Below are positions 27,947-35,647 of a DNA stretch of 64,000 nucleotides, piece after piece. Within the stretch, counting starts at the first letter, position 1; each line of letters starts with the position of its first letter. The position numbers and the translations under genes were made by a program. Source of the DNA: UBA6120 sp964639215 (GTDB lineage: Bacteria; Bacillota_I; Bacilli_A; RFN20; CAG-826); assembly GCA_964639215.1 (NCBI GenBank), contig CAZXCV010000005.1, positions 11,973-75,972 of the forward strand, written 5' to 3'. The notes beneath the pieces are model-generated. The model was not told where the DNA came from, did no database searches, and saw nothing but the letters and a program-made list of their open reading frames with translations.

Positions 27947-29138
27947 AGCATTACCAGGGTCTCATTGGTACTCGTATGTGTTTCTATACGGATTATTAAA
28001 ACCTTTTTTATTTATTTATTTCCTTCTTTTTCAAAATGTTCATTTTAAAAGAAATCATTTCAAAATACCAAAAGGACCAATATTATTCATCGGTAACCAT
28101 CATACAAATTGGGATGGATTTTATCACGCGGTGATGTTTTATCGTCGCTTTCCACATTATATTGTTCATGATGAAGCATTCAAAAACGAGCGATTTGCAT
28201 GGGTTTTTGGATCATTCCTTGGACAAATCAAACGAGGACGGTCTAATGCTGATTTAGAACCGATTATTCAGTTTAAACGACTAATCCAAGCCGGACAAAG
28301 CGTCAATGTCTATCCCGAAGGTGATATTCACATGTTTGGACGTACGCTACCGATTGATAACGCGGTTGCTAAAATGGTTCGATTACTCGATATACCTGTC
28401 GTTATTACTCGAGTGCGGGGAGCGCATTTACGAGCACCGAGGTGGTCCAATAAAGCCCATCATAGTCGCATTACTTATGAAGTAAGCAGCGTGCTATTAC
28501 CACTTCAATTTAAGACAATGGCAACCCATGAAATATATGATCATATCGTGCAGCATATTACCATTAATTCTTACGATGATCAGCTGGTTAACCGGACAAA
28601 ACTTTGGGGTGGTCACCGCGCTGAGTGGTTAGAACTCGGACTTTACTATTGTCCACAGTGCCAGCAATATGAGACATTGACAAGCCACGGCAATGATTTT
28701 ATTTGTATTAACTGCGGAATGACTGGTCATGTTAATTGCTATTTAGAACTTGAAATAGCGGGGCAACCACAGCTGACTCGTCCTGATATTTGGGATGATT
28801 CCCAATTATTAGCATTAAAGGAAAAGATAGCGCAAGCGGATGAATCGGAACATTTGTTTACCTTATCTAGTGGCATGTATGAAATGGTCGATACAAATGA
28901 ATTCTTTTCCAAAAAAGGGAGTGTGTGTAATTCCAAAATCTATTGCGACAAACTTGAAATTATCGCTGATAACAAAACAATAACGATTATGATGCAAGAC
29001 ATCATCACGGTTGCTTTACAATATAAAGACGTGTTTGAAATCGCAACGAAAACGACCCGTTATCGATTGTATCGACACACACCGAAGTGGTCAGCGTATC
29101 TTTGGGTAAATTGCGTGAAAATCATCACACGTTTATAG
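27933..29138 (+). CDS. PlsC-like acyltransferase with zinc ribbon and C-terminal PH/GRAM-like domain
   Basis: 401 residues from an ATG inside the end of the fusion gene. A hydrophobic N-terminus is followed by the acyltransferase motifs NHHTNWD (HX4D) and VYPEGDIHMFG (EG motif), as in 1-acylglycerol-3-phosphate acyltransferases. A CPQC-X15-CINC zinc ribbon follows near residue 245. The tail has alternating strands (KLEIIADNKTITIMMQDI...) that look like a PH or GRAM domain. The zinc ribbon and tail are unusual for PlsC and may bind a lipid or partner. Position and 14-bp overlap suggest that it works with the flippase/GT protein in membrane lipid synthesis. Confidence 0.82.
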   Translation: MKKNKALPGSHWYSYVFLYGLLKPFLFIYFLLFQNVHFKRNHFKIPKGPILFIGNHHTNWDGFYHAVMFYRRFPHYIVHDEAFKNERFAWVFGSFLGQIKRGRSNADLEPIIQFKRLIQAGQSVNVYPEGDIHMFGRTLPIDNAVAKMVRLLDIPVVITRVRGAHLRAPRWSNKAHHSRITYEVSSVLLPLQFKTMATHEIYDHIVQHITINSYDDQLVNRTKLWGGHRAEWLELGLYYCPQCQQYETLTSHGNDFICINCGMTGHVNCYLELEIAGQPQLTRPDIWDDSQLLALKEKIAQADESEHLFTLSSGMYEMVDTNEFFSKKGSVCNSKIYCDKLEIIADNKTITIMMQDIITVALQYKDVFEIATKTTRYRLYRHTPKWSAYLWVNCVKIITRL

Positions 29139-29167
29139 TATAATTTTTCTAGTAAGAGGTAGAAAAT

Positions 29168-29746
29168 ATGAAACCAATTCTTGTTGAAACGAGTGCTCGT
29201 CACATTCATTTAAGTCCGGCGGATATGGAGCGACTCTGTGGTCAGGGTTACACTTTACCATTCAAGCGGATGTTATCACAACCCGGACAATTTGTCGCAG
29301 ATTTGCGACTTGATGTTATCGGCCCGAAAGGCACGATTAAAAACGTTGTCGTCCTCGGCCCGACTCGAAGTGCCACACAAGTTGAGGTCTCTGCCACCGA
29401 TGCGAGAGCACTAGGAATTCAACCACCCGTTCGAGAATCAGGTGATATTAAAGGTTCCACCCCAATTAAGATCAAAGGTCCCGTCGGTGAAATTGATTTA
29501 CCTGAAGGAGTTATTATTGCCAAACGCCATATTCACATGCATCCTAAAGACGCTGAATTTTATGGCGTTAAAGACAAACAAGTCGTCGCCGTTAAAGTTA
29601 AATCAAACGACCGAAGCTTAATTTTTGGTGATGTCATTATTCGTGTTCGCGAAGACTTTGGGCTCACGATGCATATTGATACCGATGAAGCCAATGCTGC
29701 GGGACTCAGTGGTGAAGTCTACGGTGATATTATTACGAACCTTTAA
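29168..29746 (+). CDS. pduL: Phosphate acyltransferase of the PduL type
   Basis: 192 residues. Paired halves contain ETSARHIHLS and AKRHIHMHPKDAEFYGV, whose HIH/HMH histidines bind zinc in PduL. It converts acyl-CoA plus phosphate to acyl-phosphate (acetyl or propionyl), feeding ATP formation via an acyl kinase. It lacks an obvious N-terminal encapsulation peptide and no microcompartment shell genes are nearby, so it is probably a housekeeping phosphotransacetylase replacing Pta. TATAAT at about 29139-29144 and AGAGG give it its own expression signals. Confidence 0.93.
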   Translation: MKPILVETSARHIHLSPADMERLCGQGYTLPFKRMLSQPGQFVADLRLDVIGPKGTIKNVVVLGPTRSATQVEVSATDARALGIQPPVRESGDIKGSTPIKIKGPVGEIDLPEGVIIAKRHIHMHPKDAEFYGVKDKQVVAVKVKSNDRSLIFGDVIIRVREDFGLTMHIDTDEANAAGLSGEVYGDIITNL

Positions 29747-29747
29747 T

Positions 29748-29776
29748 TTGACAAGCCGTAGTTCATTGACGATAAT
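29748..29776 (+). promoter_or_regulatory. metK promoter
   Basis: A perfect TTGACA (29748-29753), a 17-nt spacer and GATAAT (29771-29776), immediately upstream of the S-box aptamer. The -35 box begins 2 bases after the pduL stop. Confidence 0.88.
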
Positions 29777-29783
29777 ATAAACA

Positions 29784-29890
29784 TTTCCATATCAAGAACA
29801 ACGTCTCCGGGATGAAATAACGTTGTAGCAACTCTATTAATAAATAGTAAGTGCTGAACCCGAGCGAAGCCCACTTCGAGCGATATGGAT
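29784..29890 (+). ncRNA. SAM-I (S-box) riboswitch controlling metK
   Basis: P1 TCCATATC (29786-29793) pairs with GATATGGA (29882-29889). P2 ACAACG/CGTTGT encloses the conserved GATGAA. GCAAC follows, then P3 CTATT/AATAG, the AAGTGCTGA junction and P4 CGAAG-CCCA-CTTCG. The P2 loop CGGG can pair with CCCG in J3/4 to form the pseudoknot. With the terminator that follows, SAM binding should switch off synthesis of SAM synthetase. Confidence 0.9.
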
Positions 29891-29902
29891 GGAACGTACA
29901 TT

Positions 29903-29930
29903 AAGACTTTCCATCGTGGGAAGTCTTTTT
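29903..29930 (+). terminator. Regulated terminator of the SAM-I riboswitch
   Basis: AAGACTTTCC / GGGAAGTCTT (one G-T pair), 5-nt loop, then a T tract. It lies between the aptamer and the metK ribosome site (AAGGAG). Confidence 0.9.
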
Positions 29931-29948
29931 CAAAATTAAGGAGCGATT

Positions 29949-31157
29949 ATGGTAGAAAAAACATTATTTACAAGTGAATCAGTGTCAGAAGGACACCCTG
30001 ACAAATTGTGTGATCAAATTAGTGATGCAATCTTAGATGCTTGCCTTGAATTAGATGAAAACGCTCATGTCGCCGTCGAATGCTTCGCAAGTGAGCAGCA
30101 TCTTGTCATCGGCGGTCAAGTAACGTTATCAAATGGCACAATGCCGCCAAATTATGATATGATCGCCCGTCATGTCATTCGTGAAATTGGATATGATGAT
30201 CCAAAATACGGATTTAGTGCTGATGAAGTGAAAATTGATGTCTTGATCAACGCTCAAAGTCAAGAAATCAACGATGCTGTTCACGCTATCAATCCGTTAG
30301 AAACCGGGGCTGGTGACCAGGGCATTATGTTTGGCTATGCGACGAATGAAGATCGGAACTATATGCCACTAGCGATCGTCATCGCTCATAAGTTAATGCG
30401 TGTTGCTTCATTGATGCGAAAAGAGGGACGTTTTCCACATGCACGACCCGATATGAAATCGCAAGTAACGATTGATTACACGAACCCTCGGACAATTCGC
30501 ATCGATACCATCGTGATGGCAATCCAGCATGACCCATTAATTGATTTAGAGAATTTTCGTCAATTTGTATTTGATCATATCATGGTTCCCGTTGCCGAAT
30601 CATTTGGTCTCAACGTAGATTTTAAATATTACATTAATGACAGTGGCACGTTTATTAATGGTGGTCCCATGGCCGATACCGGTCTCACTGGTCGTAAAAT
30701 CATTGTCGATACATATGGTGGTGCCGCTCGTCATGGCGGTGGTGCTTTTTCGGGCAAAGATGCTACTAAAGTTGATCGTTCAGCCGCTTATATGGCTCGC
30801 TATATCGCTAAAAATCTCGTTGCTGCCGGTTATGCAAAGCGACTTGAAATCCAATTGTCGTATGGGATTGGGATGGTTGCCCCAATCAGCTATGCCATTT
30901 TTACGTACAAGACACGACATCCAGGGTTAAGTGATCACGATATTCTTTCAATCATCAAGCAAGTCTTTGATTGTCGCCCTGGCGCCATTATTCTGAACTT
31001 TGGGCTCAACCATCCCCATTTTAAATATCAAACTTTAGCGACCTATGGTCATATTGGTAGAGCTGATCTTGACTTACCTTGGGAACGTCTTGATAAAGTG
31101 GCACAATTGCGCAATATTCTTCAAAAATATTTAACGAATGATGCGAATATGTATTAA
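29949..31157 (+). CDS. metK: S-adenosylmethionine synthetase
   Basis: 402 residues; makes SAM from methionine and ATP. Seen: SESVSEGHPDKLCDQISDA at the N-terminus, GAGDQGIMFGYA, and the glycine-rich loop GGAARHGGGAFSGKDATKVD. The length matches the bacterial family. It is controlled by the upstream SAM-I riboswitch, and the ATG follows AAGGAGCGATT. Its product is the likely methyl donor for RsmD encoded further along. Confidence 0.98.
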   Translation: MVEKTLFTSESVSEGHPDKLCDQISDAILDACLELDENAHVAVECFASEQHLVIGGQVTLSNGTMPPNYDMIARHVIREIGYDDPKYGFSADEVKIDVLINAQSQEINDAVHAINPLETGAGDQGIMFGYATNEDRNYMPLAIVIAHKLMRVASLMRKEGRFPHARPDMKSQVTIDYTNPRTIRIDTIVMAIQHDPLIDLENFRQFVFDHIMVPVAESFGLNVDFKYYINDSGTFINGGPMADTGLTGRKIIVDTYGGAARHGGGAFSGKDATKVDRSAAYMARYIAKNLVAAGYAKRLEIQLSYGIGMVAPISYAIFTYKTRHPGLSDHDILSIIKQVFDCRPGAIILNFGLNHPHFKYQTLATYGHIGRADLDLPWERLDKVAQLRNILQKYLTNDANMY

Positions 31158-31224
31158 TTACAACTTGAAATATGGCAAAATAAAATTAAGGTCATGACAT
31201 ATTTAATAGAAAGGATTTACGGAT

Positions 31225-31776
31225 ATGAAATACCAAATTGTTGGTAAGAACATTGAAGTAACCAAAGCAATCGATGCCGCGCTTCGTAAAAAGCTTTCGC
31301 GCATGGATAAATACTTTGTGATTACTGACGATGTGACTTGCCGCGCACTTGTGCGTTCCTATAAAACGGGAGCTAAAGTTGAAATTACGATTTTCACTAA
31401 AATGATGGATTTTCGCGCTGAGGTTAATCACGATGATTTGTATGCCGCGGTTGATTTGGCGATTGATAAACTTGAAGGACAAATGCGAAAGTTAAAGACA
31501 CGGCTTGATCGTCGCAACCATCCCAAGCTTGGCGAATCAGTCGTGCTCGAAAACGTTGCTGATTTGGAAGGTGAACCGATGTTTGATCAAATCGTTCGCC
31601 TAAAAACGATTTTTTTAGAACCAATGTCAGTTGAAGATGCGATTACGCGCATGGAAGCGTTAGGTCACGAATTCTTCATGTATCTTGATGCCGAGGACAT
31701 GCTTGTCAGTGTCTTATATCGCCGTAAAGATAGTGGTTACGGCATCATCCAAGCTGAAAACAAAATAAGTTTATAA
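31225..31776 (+). CDS. hpf: Long-form ribosome hibernation promoting factor
   Basis: 183 residues. The N-terminal S30AE domain (1-100) carries VGKNIEVTKAIDAALRKKLS. The C-terminal dimerisation domain (about 125-180) contains EPMSVEDAITRMEALGHEFFMYLDAE and ends RRKDSGYGII. Long HPF pairs two 70S ribosomes into inactive 100S dimers in stationary phase. Monocistronic, AGGA before the ATG, strong terminator 10 bp after the stop. Confidence 0.96.
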   Translation: MKYQIVGKNIEVTKAIDAALRKKLSRMDKYFVITDDVTCRALVRSYKTGAKVEITIFTKMMDFRAEVNHDDLYAAVDLAIDKLEGQMRKLKTRLDRRNHPKLGESVVLENVADLEGEPMFDQIVRLKTIFLEPMSVEDAITRMEALGHEFFMYLDAEDMLVSVLYRRKDSGYGIIQAENKISL

Positions 31777-31785
31777 CAATCCAAG

Positions 31786-31808
31786 GAGGGCTATGCCCTC
31801 TTTTTTTT
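31786..31808 (+). terminator. hpf terminator
   Basis: GAGGGC-TAT-GCCCTC followed by eight Ts. Confidence 0.92.
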
Positions 31809-31868
31809 ATGCTGCTGTTCATATCACTGGTTATTAGTGTTAAAATATAAAAACGTCTGGAGGAAATC

Positions 31869-32717
31869 ATGGGGAAGATTCTTGCTGTTGATCTTGACGG
31901 AACGCTTTTTTATCCCAAACGTCGCAAGAGTTTAATCACTAATGCCAATGTGCAGTTCTTGCGTGATTTCATTGACGCTGGACATCGTGTGATTTTTGTG
32001 ACGAGTCGCAATCGTGAATTTGCTGAACTTACAGTTACAAAAATCGATCGACCTATTGATTTCATTTGCATTAACGGTGCTCAAATCGTTTTAAATAACG
32101 AACTTGTATTTGATGAAAAGATGCCGAAGCAATTACCATATACCATTTTTGAAGAGATGCTTGCATATAAGCACCAACCATTAGCATGGTTTCTTGATAG
32201 CAAAAAATACCAAAATCTCCTGTATAACAATGGCACGAGTTGGCTGACGCAACTGTTTTTTCGTTTTTACTATAAATCACAAGGTGTTTATCAACAATCT
32301 TATTTAGCCGACAACGATATCTTCATCCACGAAATAAAGTCAGGTGGTGTTTATCGGCTCTTGTTGTATTTTGGCTTAGGATTCCGGCAGGAAAATATTG
32401 CAAAAGAAGTCAATAAACACATGCGTGAAAAATACGGTGAAACAATTGAAGCAAGCTGGATTAATACCGTTGTTGAAATTGCACCACGCGATTGCAATAA
32501 AGCCGCAGCGTTACAGCGTGTCGTCAAACTGCAAGATATACCAATCGATGAAATTCATGTCGTTGGCGACTCCGGCAATGATATCTCAATGTTTCAAATG
32601 TTTTATGACCATAGCTATTGCATGAGCCACGCTCATGGTTCAGTTAAAAAGTTTGCCAAACATACGATTAAGCGCGTCCATCATTTGCGAGCGCTACTAT
32701 TAAATAGCGAGGATTAA
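31869..32717 (+). CDS. Cof-type HAD-superfamily hydrolase
   Basis: 282 residues. AVDLDGTLF (motif I), FVTSRNR (motif II), and HVVGDSGNDISMF (motif IV) with a large C2 cap are those of Cof/YidA-like sugar-phosphate or FMN phosphatases. Substrate unknown. It opens a plus-strand run with the next gene (2 bp apart). A promoter with TTCATA, 17 nt and an extended TGTTAAAAT precedes, and GGAGG lies before the ATG. Confidence 0.85.
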   Translation: MGKILAVDLDGTLFYPKRRKSLITNANVQFLRDFIDAGHRVIFVTSRNREFAELTVTKIDRPIDFICINGAQIVLNNELVFDEKMPKQLPYTIFEEMLAYKHQPLAWFLDSKKYQNLLYNNGTSWLTQLFFRFYYKSQGVYQQSYLADNDIFIHEIKSGGVYRLLLYFGLGFRQENIAKEVNKHMREKYGETIEASWINTVVEIAPRDCNKAAALQRVVKLQDIPIDEIHVVGDSGNDISMFQMFYDHSYCMSHAHGSVKKFAKHTIKRVHHLRALLLNSED

Positions 32718-32719
32718 CC

Positions 32720-33646
32720 ATGATTAACAAACCCACTCAATTTATTTTAAGTCTTTACCATTACTCGATTTTGTTACGGGATTCGCTCGAATATTCCTAT
32801 ACCCGCGATAATTTCAACGTTCCAGTTTATCAAGCTCGAAAAACAGCTTTGTCGCAATCACTTGAAGCAAATGGTCAATTAAAACAAATTCTCGAAAAAT
32901 TAGGGGATAACGGCCCTAAAATTGAAGACAAGCTCCGTGAATTCATTGATCTAGTATATAGTGAAAATTCATCAATCGTTCGTTTGGCAGGCACTGAATT
33001 ACGCGTTGATCATGCCCAGCATTTAATCTTATTCGAGATGGTCGTCGGTCTCCATCAAACTATTTGGGATCTCGTGCTTGGTTATTACCAGGCAGCCACC
33101 CAACGGAAAGAACTGAGCCTTGATTTAATGCCATTATTACAAGCTGATGAAAGAATGTATCGGGCGATTGTCTTTTTCTCACTTATGAACGAGATTGAAA
33201 AAGTGTTCGCAGAATTTCAAAAAGCGATGCAGGAGAGTCGGGGCGAGAAGACGCCACAAAGCAACTATATTATCAACGATTTATCAAAACTCGTGAAGTT
33301 GATTCATTTCCAAAAAGCTCATAATCACATTAAAGACACACCTTTTAACGAGATGATTGATGAAAATTTACGCGTACTTGAAATGATTGAGGGCAAACGC
33401 GAATTACCACTGATGCCTGAAGAGGAAGTAGATCCTGAACAAAAACGTGTCGGGATCATGATTAATGGCGTTCGTCATTATAGTTTCCGGGATATGTTCC
33501 AAAAAGCAAGAGCGCGGACGCGAGCAATTTTAGCTAACAGTGAAGAAGTTTGGAAAACAAGCTACCGTCCCATCAATCAGGAGTTGATGGTTCTTACTCA
33601 AACGCAAACCGAACAACCCCCGATGAAGGAACCATTTGACGCTTAA
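32720..33646 (+). CDS. Conserved-looking helical protein of unknown function
   Basis: 308 residues, no signal peptide or membrane helix, strongly alpha-helical and charged, with possible coiled-coil stretches (LEANGQLKQILEKLGD..., LMNEIEKVFAEFQKAMQ). The last 40 residues look disordered. It starts 2 bp after the HAD gene with GAGG before the ATG, so the two are co-transcribed. I recognise no domain. A role as an adaptor or cytoskeletal-type protein would be a guess. Confidence 0.7.
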   Translation: MINKPTQFILSLYHYSILLRDSLEYSYTRDNFNVPVYQARKTALSQSLEANGQLKQILEKLGDNGPKIEDKLREFIDLVYSENSSIVRLAGTELRVDHAQHLILFEMVVGLHQTIWDLVLGYYQAATQRKELSLDLMPLLQADERMYRAIVFFSLMNEIEKVFAEFQKAMQESRGEKTPQSNYIINDLSKLVKLIHFQKAHNHIKDTPFNEMIDENLRVLEMIEGKRELPLMPEEEVDPEQKRVGIMINGVRHYSFRDMFQKARARTRAILANSEEVWKTSYRPINQELMVLTQTQTEQPPMKEPFDA

Positions 33647-33664
33647 AACCCATGATTGAAATAA

Positions 33665-33694
33665 CAGCCAAGTTTTGATAATATTACTTGGCTG
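33665..33694 (+). promoter_or_regulatory. Perfect 9-bp dyad between two genes (operator or mRNA hairpin)
   Basis: CAGCCAAGT / ACTTGGCTG flank a 12-nt loop containing a -10-like TGATAAT. It lacks a T tract, so it is not an ordinary terminator. It lies just before the ribosome site (GGTGGAGG) of the small membrane protein gene. Confidence 0.45.
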
Positions 33695-33711
33695 ACTCGG
33701 TGGAGGAATTT

Positions 33712-34059
33712 ATGAAAAAAACAAATAATAAACGGGCATTGTCCGTTCGTGAACTAGTTTGGTATCTTGTCGCTGGATTTTTGTTCGGAGCCGGAGTTGT
33801 TTTGGCAACTTTATCGCTAATTGGCGATTACATGAATGTTCCATCAGCCGACAATTGGATCATTACCGCACAACAAGCTGTTATCAACTGGTCCAAGATA
33901 AGTTTTGACTGGCTTATCTGGGGAACAATATTGATGGTGATTGGTCTCGTAATTTCTGTGATTACGTTACTTTATTTTGCAAAAAAAGTCATTGCAGAGA
34001 AAGAAAAAGCTTTAAGACGTGCCCAACGTTTAGGTGATGAAATCGTAAGCAACCAATAA
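33712..34059 (+). CDS. Small two-helix membrane protein
   Basis: 115 residues from the ATG preceded by GGTGGAGG; an upstream in-frame TTG lacks this. Two transmembrane helices (about 15-40 and 67-92) are followed by a basic/acidic cytoplasmic tail (KKVIAEKEKALRRAQRLGDE). No family recognised. Its own small dyad-bearing leader separates it from the upstream unknown gene. Confidence 0.7.
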   Translation: MKKTNNKRALSVRELVWYLVAGFLFGAGVVLATLSLIGDYMNVPSADNWIITAQQAVINWSKISFDWLIWGTILMVIGLVISVITLLYFAKKVIAEKEKALRRAQRLGDEIVSNQ

Positions 34060-34111
34060 GACGAATTCAGTACTCCATGTTATAATTGATTTACTCGAAG
34101 GGGTGATGGAC

Positions 34112-34270
34112 ATGGACGAAAACAAAAAAACAACCAAATATTTCATCCGTATCATCAAAAATACCGATGAGTATGAACTCGAAGAGATTGAACAATTAAT
34201 TGAGGATAACCCCGAACTTAAAAAGTTAGGGCTTACCCTACTTTTCTCTAAGAAAAAACTACGCCACTAA
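34112..34270 (+). CDS. Small charged protein, 52 residues
   Basis: The frame runs from ATG at 34112 (AAGGGGTGATGGAC upstream provides a ribosome site) to TAA at 34270: MDENKKTTKYFIRIIK, then an acidic helix EYELEEIEQLIEDNPEL and a basic tail. It lies 13 bp before the Ohr gene on the same strand. Good ribosome site, tight spacing and amphipathic composition support a real gene. Function unknown. Confidence 0.6.
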   Translation: MDENKKTTKYFIRIIKNTDEYELEEIEQLIEDNPELKKLGLTLLFSKKKLRH

Positions 34271-34283
34271 TTAAGGAACAGTT

Positions 34284-34709
34284 ATGAAGAAAATTATTTT
34301 AAAAAGAACGGTCACGGCGACCGGTGGTCGCCAGGGCGTGTTACATAGTGATGATGGTAATATTCATCTGAAACTAGATTTACCACCAGAACTTGGTGGG
34401 CAACCAGCCACTCAGACAACGAATCCCGAACAATTATTTGCGACAGGATATGCCAGCTGTTTTGCTAGTTCTCTCGAGTATGTGTTAAAAACAAATGCGG
34501 TTATCTACGAAGATCTCAGTGTCGCGGCAACGGCAATCTTACTAAAAGACGATTCTTTAGGTGGCTTTAAATTCGCGATTGAGCTAATTGTTCACATTCT
34601 CGGGCTAAAAAAAGAAGAAGCCGAACGATTTTCATGGATGGCTTATGAGTTTTGTCCATATTCCAAAGCCATCAGAAATAATGTTGAAGTCAAGCTACAA
34701 GTGAAATAA
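34284..34709 (+). CDS. OsmC/Ohr family organic hydroperoxide reductase
   Basis: 141 residues. The two redox cysteines are present in GYASCFASSLE and EFCPYSKA, and the N-terminal TATGGRQG segment matches Ohr. It reduces organic peroxides with a lipoamide or thiol partner in the cytosol. AAGGAA precedes the ATG. It is followed by a terminator whose stem overlaps the end of the convergent GNAT gene. Confidence 0.9.
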   Translation: MKKIILKRTVTATGGRQGVLHSDDGNIHLKLDLPPELGGQPATQTTNPEQLFATGYASCFASSLEYVLKTNAVIYEDLSVAATAILLKDDSLGGFKFAIELIVHILGLKKEEAERFSWMAYEFCPYSKAIRNNVEVKLQVK

Positions 34710-34718
34710 AGGAACATC

Positions 34719-34745
34719 AAAGAGTGACAAGAGGTCACTCTTTTT
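34719..34745. terminator. Terminator shared by convergent Ohr and GNAT genes
   Basis: AAGAGTGAC / GTCACTCTT perfect 9-bp stem with T/A tracts. The right arm contains the TGA stop of the minus-strand gene. Confidence 0.85.
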
Positions 34746-35544
34746 CAAGCATTCTCTCATACATATCCCAAGTTCCAAGATGCGTAAAACCGGCGCGATG
34801 ATAAATATGTCCGGCTTCAGGGTTATCATAAAATAAACAGAGACTCTTGTTTTTAGTGACTAGATAAATTTCTAATAAGCGTTTAATTAAGGCAGTAGCA
34901 TGTCCGCAATGGCGATGATCGTGATGAGTGGCCACGGCAACAACCATGGCATTTTTCGTCGTTTCAGCCGTTGTTGCTGCGCTGGCAACAATTTTTCCCG
35001 CTGCTTCAAGGTATAATGTGACACCCATCTTTAATCCGTGCATTTTTTCAGTTACGAATGTTGCCCGTGTCGTTTTATGATAACCGAACTCAGGAATCGT
35101 CACGAGTAAATCATCATATAATCGCTGACATTCTTCAATCGTTGTCACTTGTTTGATTTCCGTCGATGTCGGTAATATGTCTTGGTGATAAACATCGGCT
35201 TTACACAAGAACATGCGTTTATGGTGAAAGTTAGGAAGGTGTAAAGCGATTAAATCTAGCAACTCACTTTTTCCAGATATGTATGTAAATGGATCGGTGA
35301 GAAATATATTGAGATAAGCGTGATTAAACCTAGGCATTGAAGCGTAGTAAATAGCATTTTTGTGGTAATGTAAAAGCATGCTCAATAAATGACCTTGTTT
35401 GTCAAATTCACCATATAGGCGTTGAAAGGAAGTATCAAATCCAAACGCTTCAACATCACCAATTGGAAAAATGTTGTACTCGACATCTTGATAAAGAAAA
35501 TTCAGCAAAATTGTTCGATCGGTTTCTATTAGTTTTCTAATCAT
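34735..35544 (-). CDS. GNAT-family N-acetyltransferase
   Basis: 269 residues. The C-terminal half holds the acetyl-CoA loop (HDHRHCGHATALIKRLLE, equivalent to RxxGxG/A) and the closing NPEAGHIYHRAGF, typical of the GNAT fold. The N-terminal half is an extra domain, as in the ZnuC/YnaD-type two-domain GNATs. Substrate unknown. Single gene, convergent with Ohr. Confidence 0.8.
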   Translation of the reverse strand: MIRKLIETDRTILLNFLYQDVEYNIFPIGDVEAFGFDTSFQRLYGEFDKQGHLLSMLLHYHKNAIYYASMPRFNHAYLNIFLTDPFTYISGKSELLDLIALHLPNFHHKRMFLCKADVYHQDILPTSTEIKQVTTIEECQRLYDDLLVTIPEFGYHKTTRATFVTEKMHGLKMGVTLYLEAAGKIVASAATTAETTKNAMVVAVATHHDHRHCGHATALIKRLLEIYLVTKNKSLCLFYDNPEAGHIYHRAGFTHLGTWDMYERMLEKE

Positions 35545-35647
35545 CGTTACGACTTCTTCTCGACATGTATTTATACTTCAATATCAAATACGTATAACGT
35601 GTTTGGATATGTTTAACAGTTTTACATTAGACATTTTAAAACTTATA

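Noticed and set aside
29168..29746. Part of a propanediol microcompartment operon
   Set aside because: PduL is the only such gene; neighbours are lipid and SAM genes.
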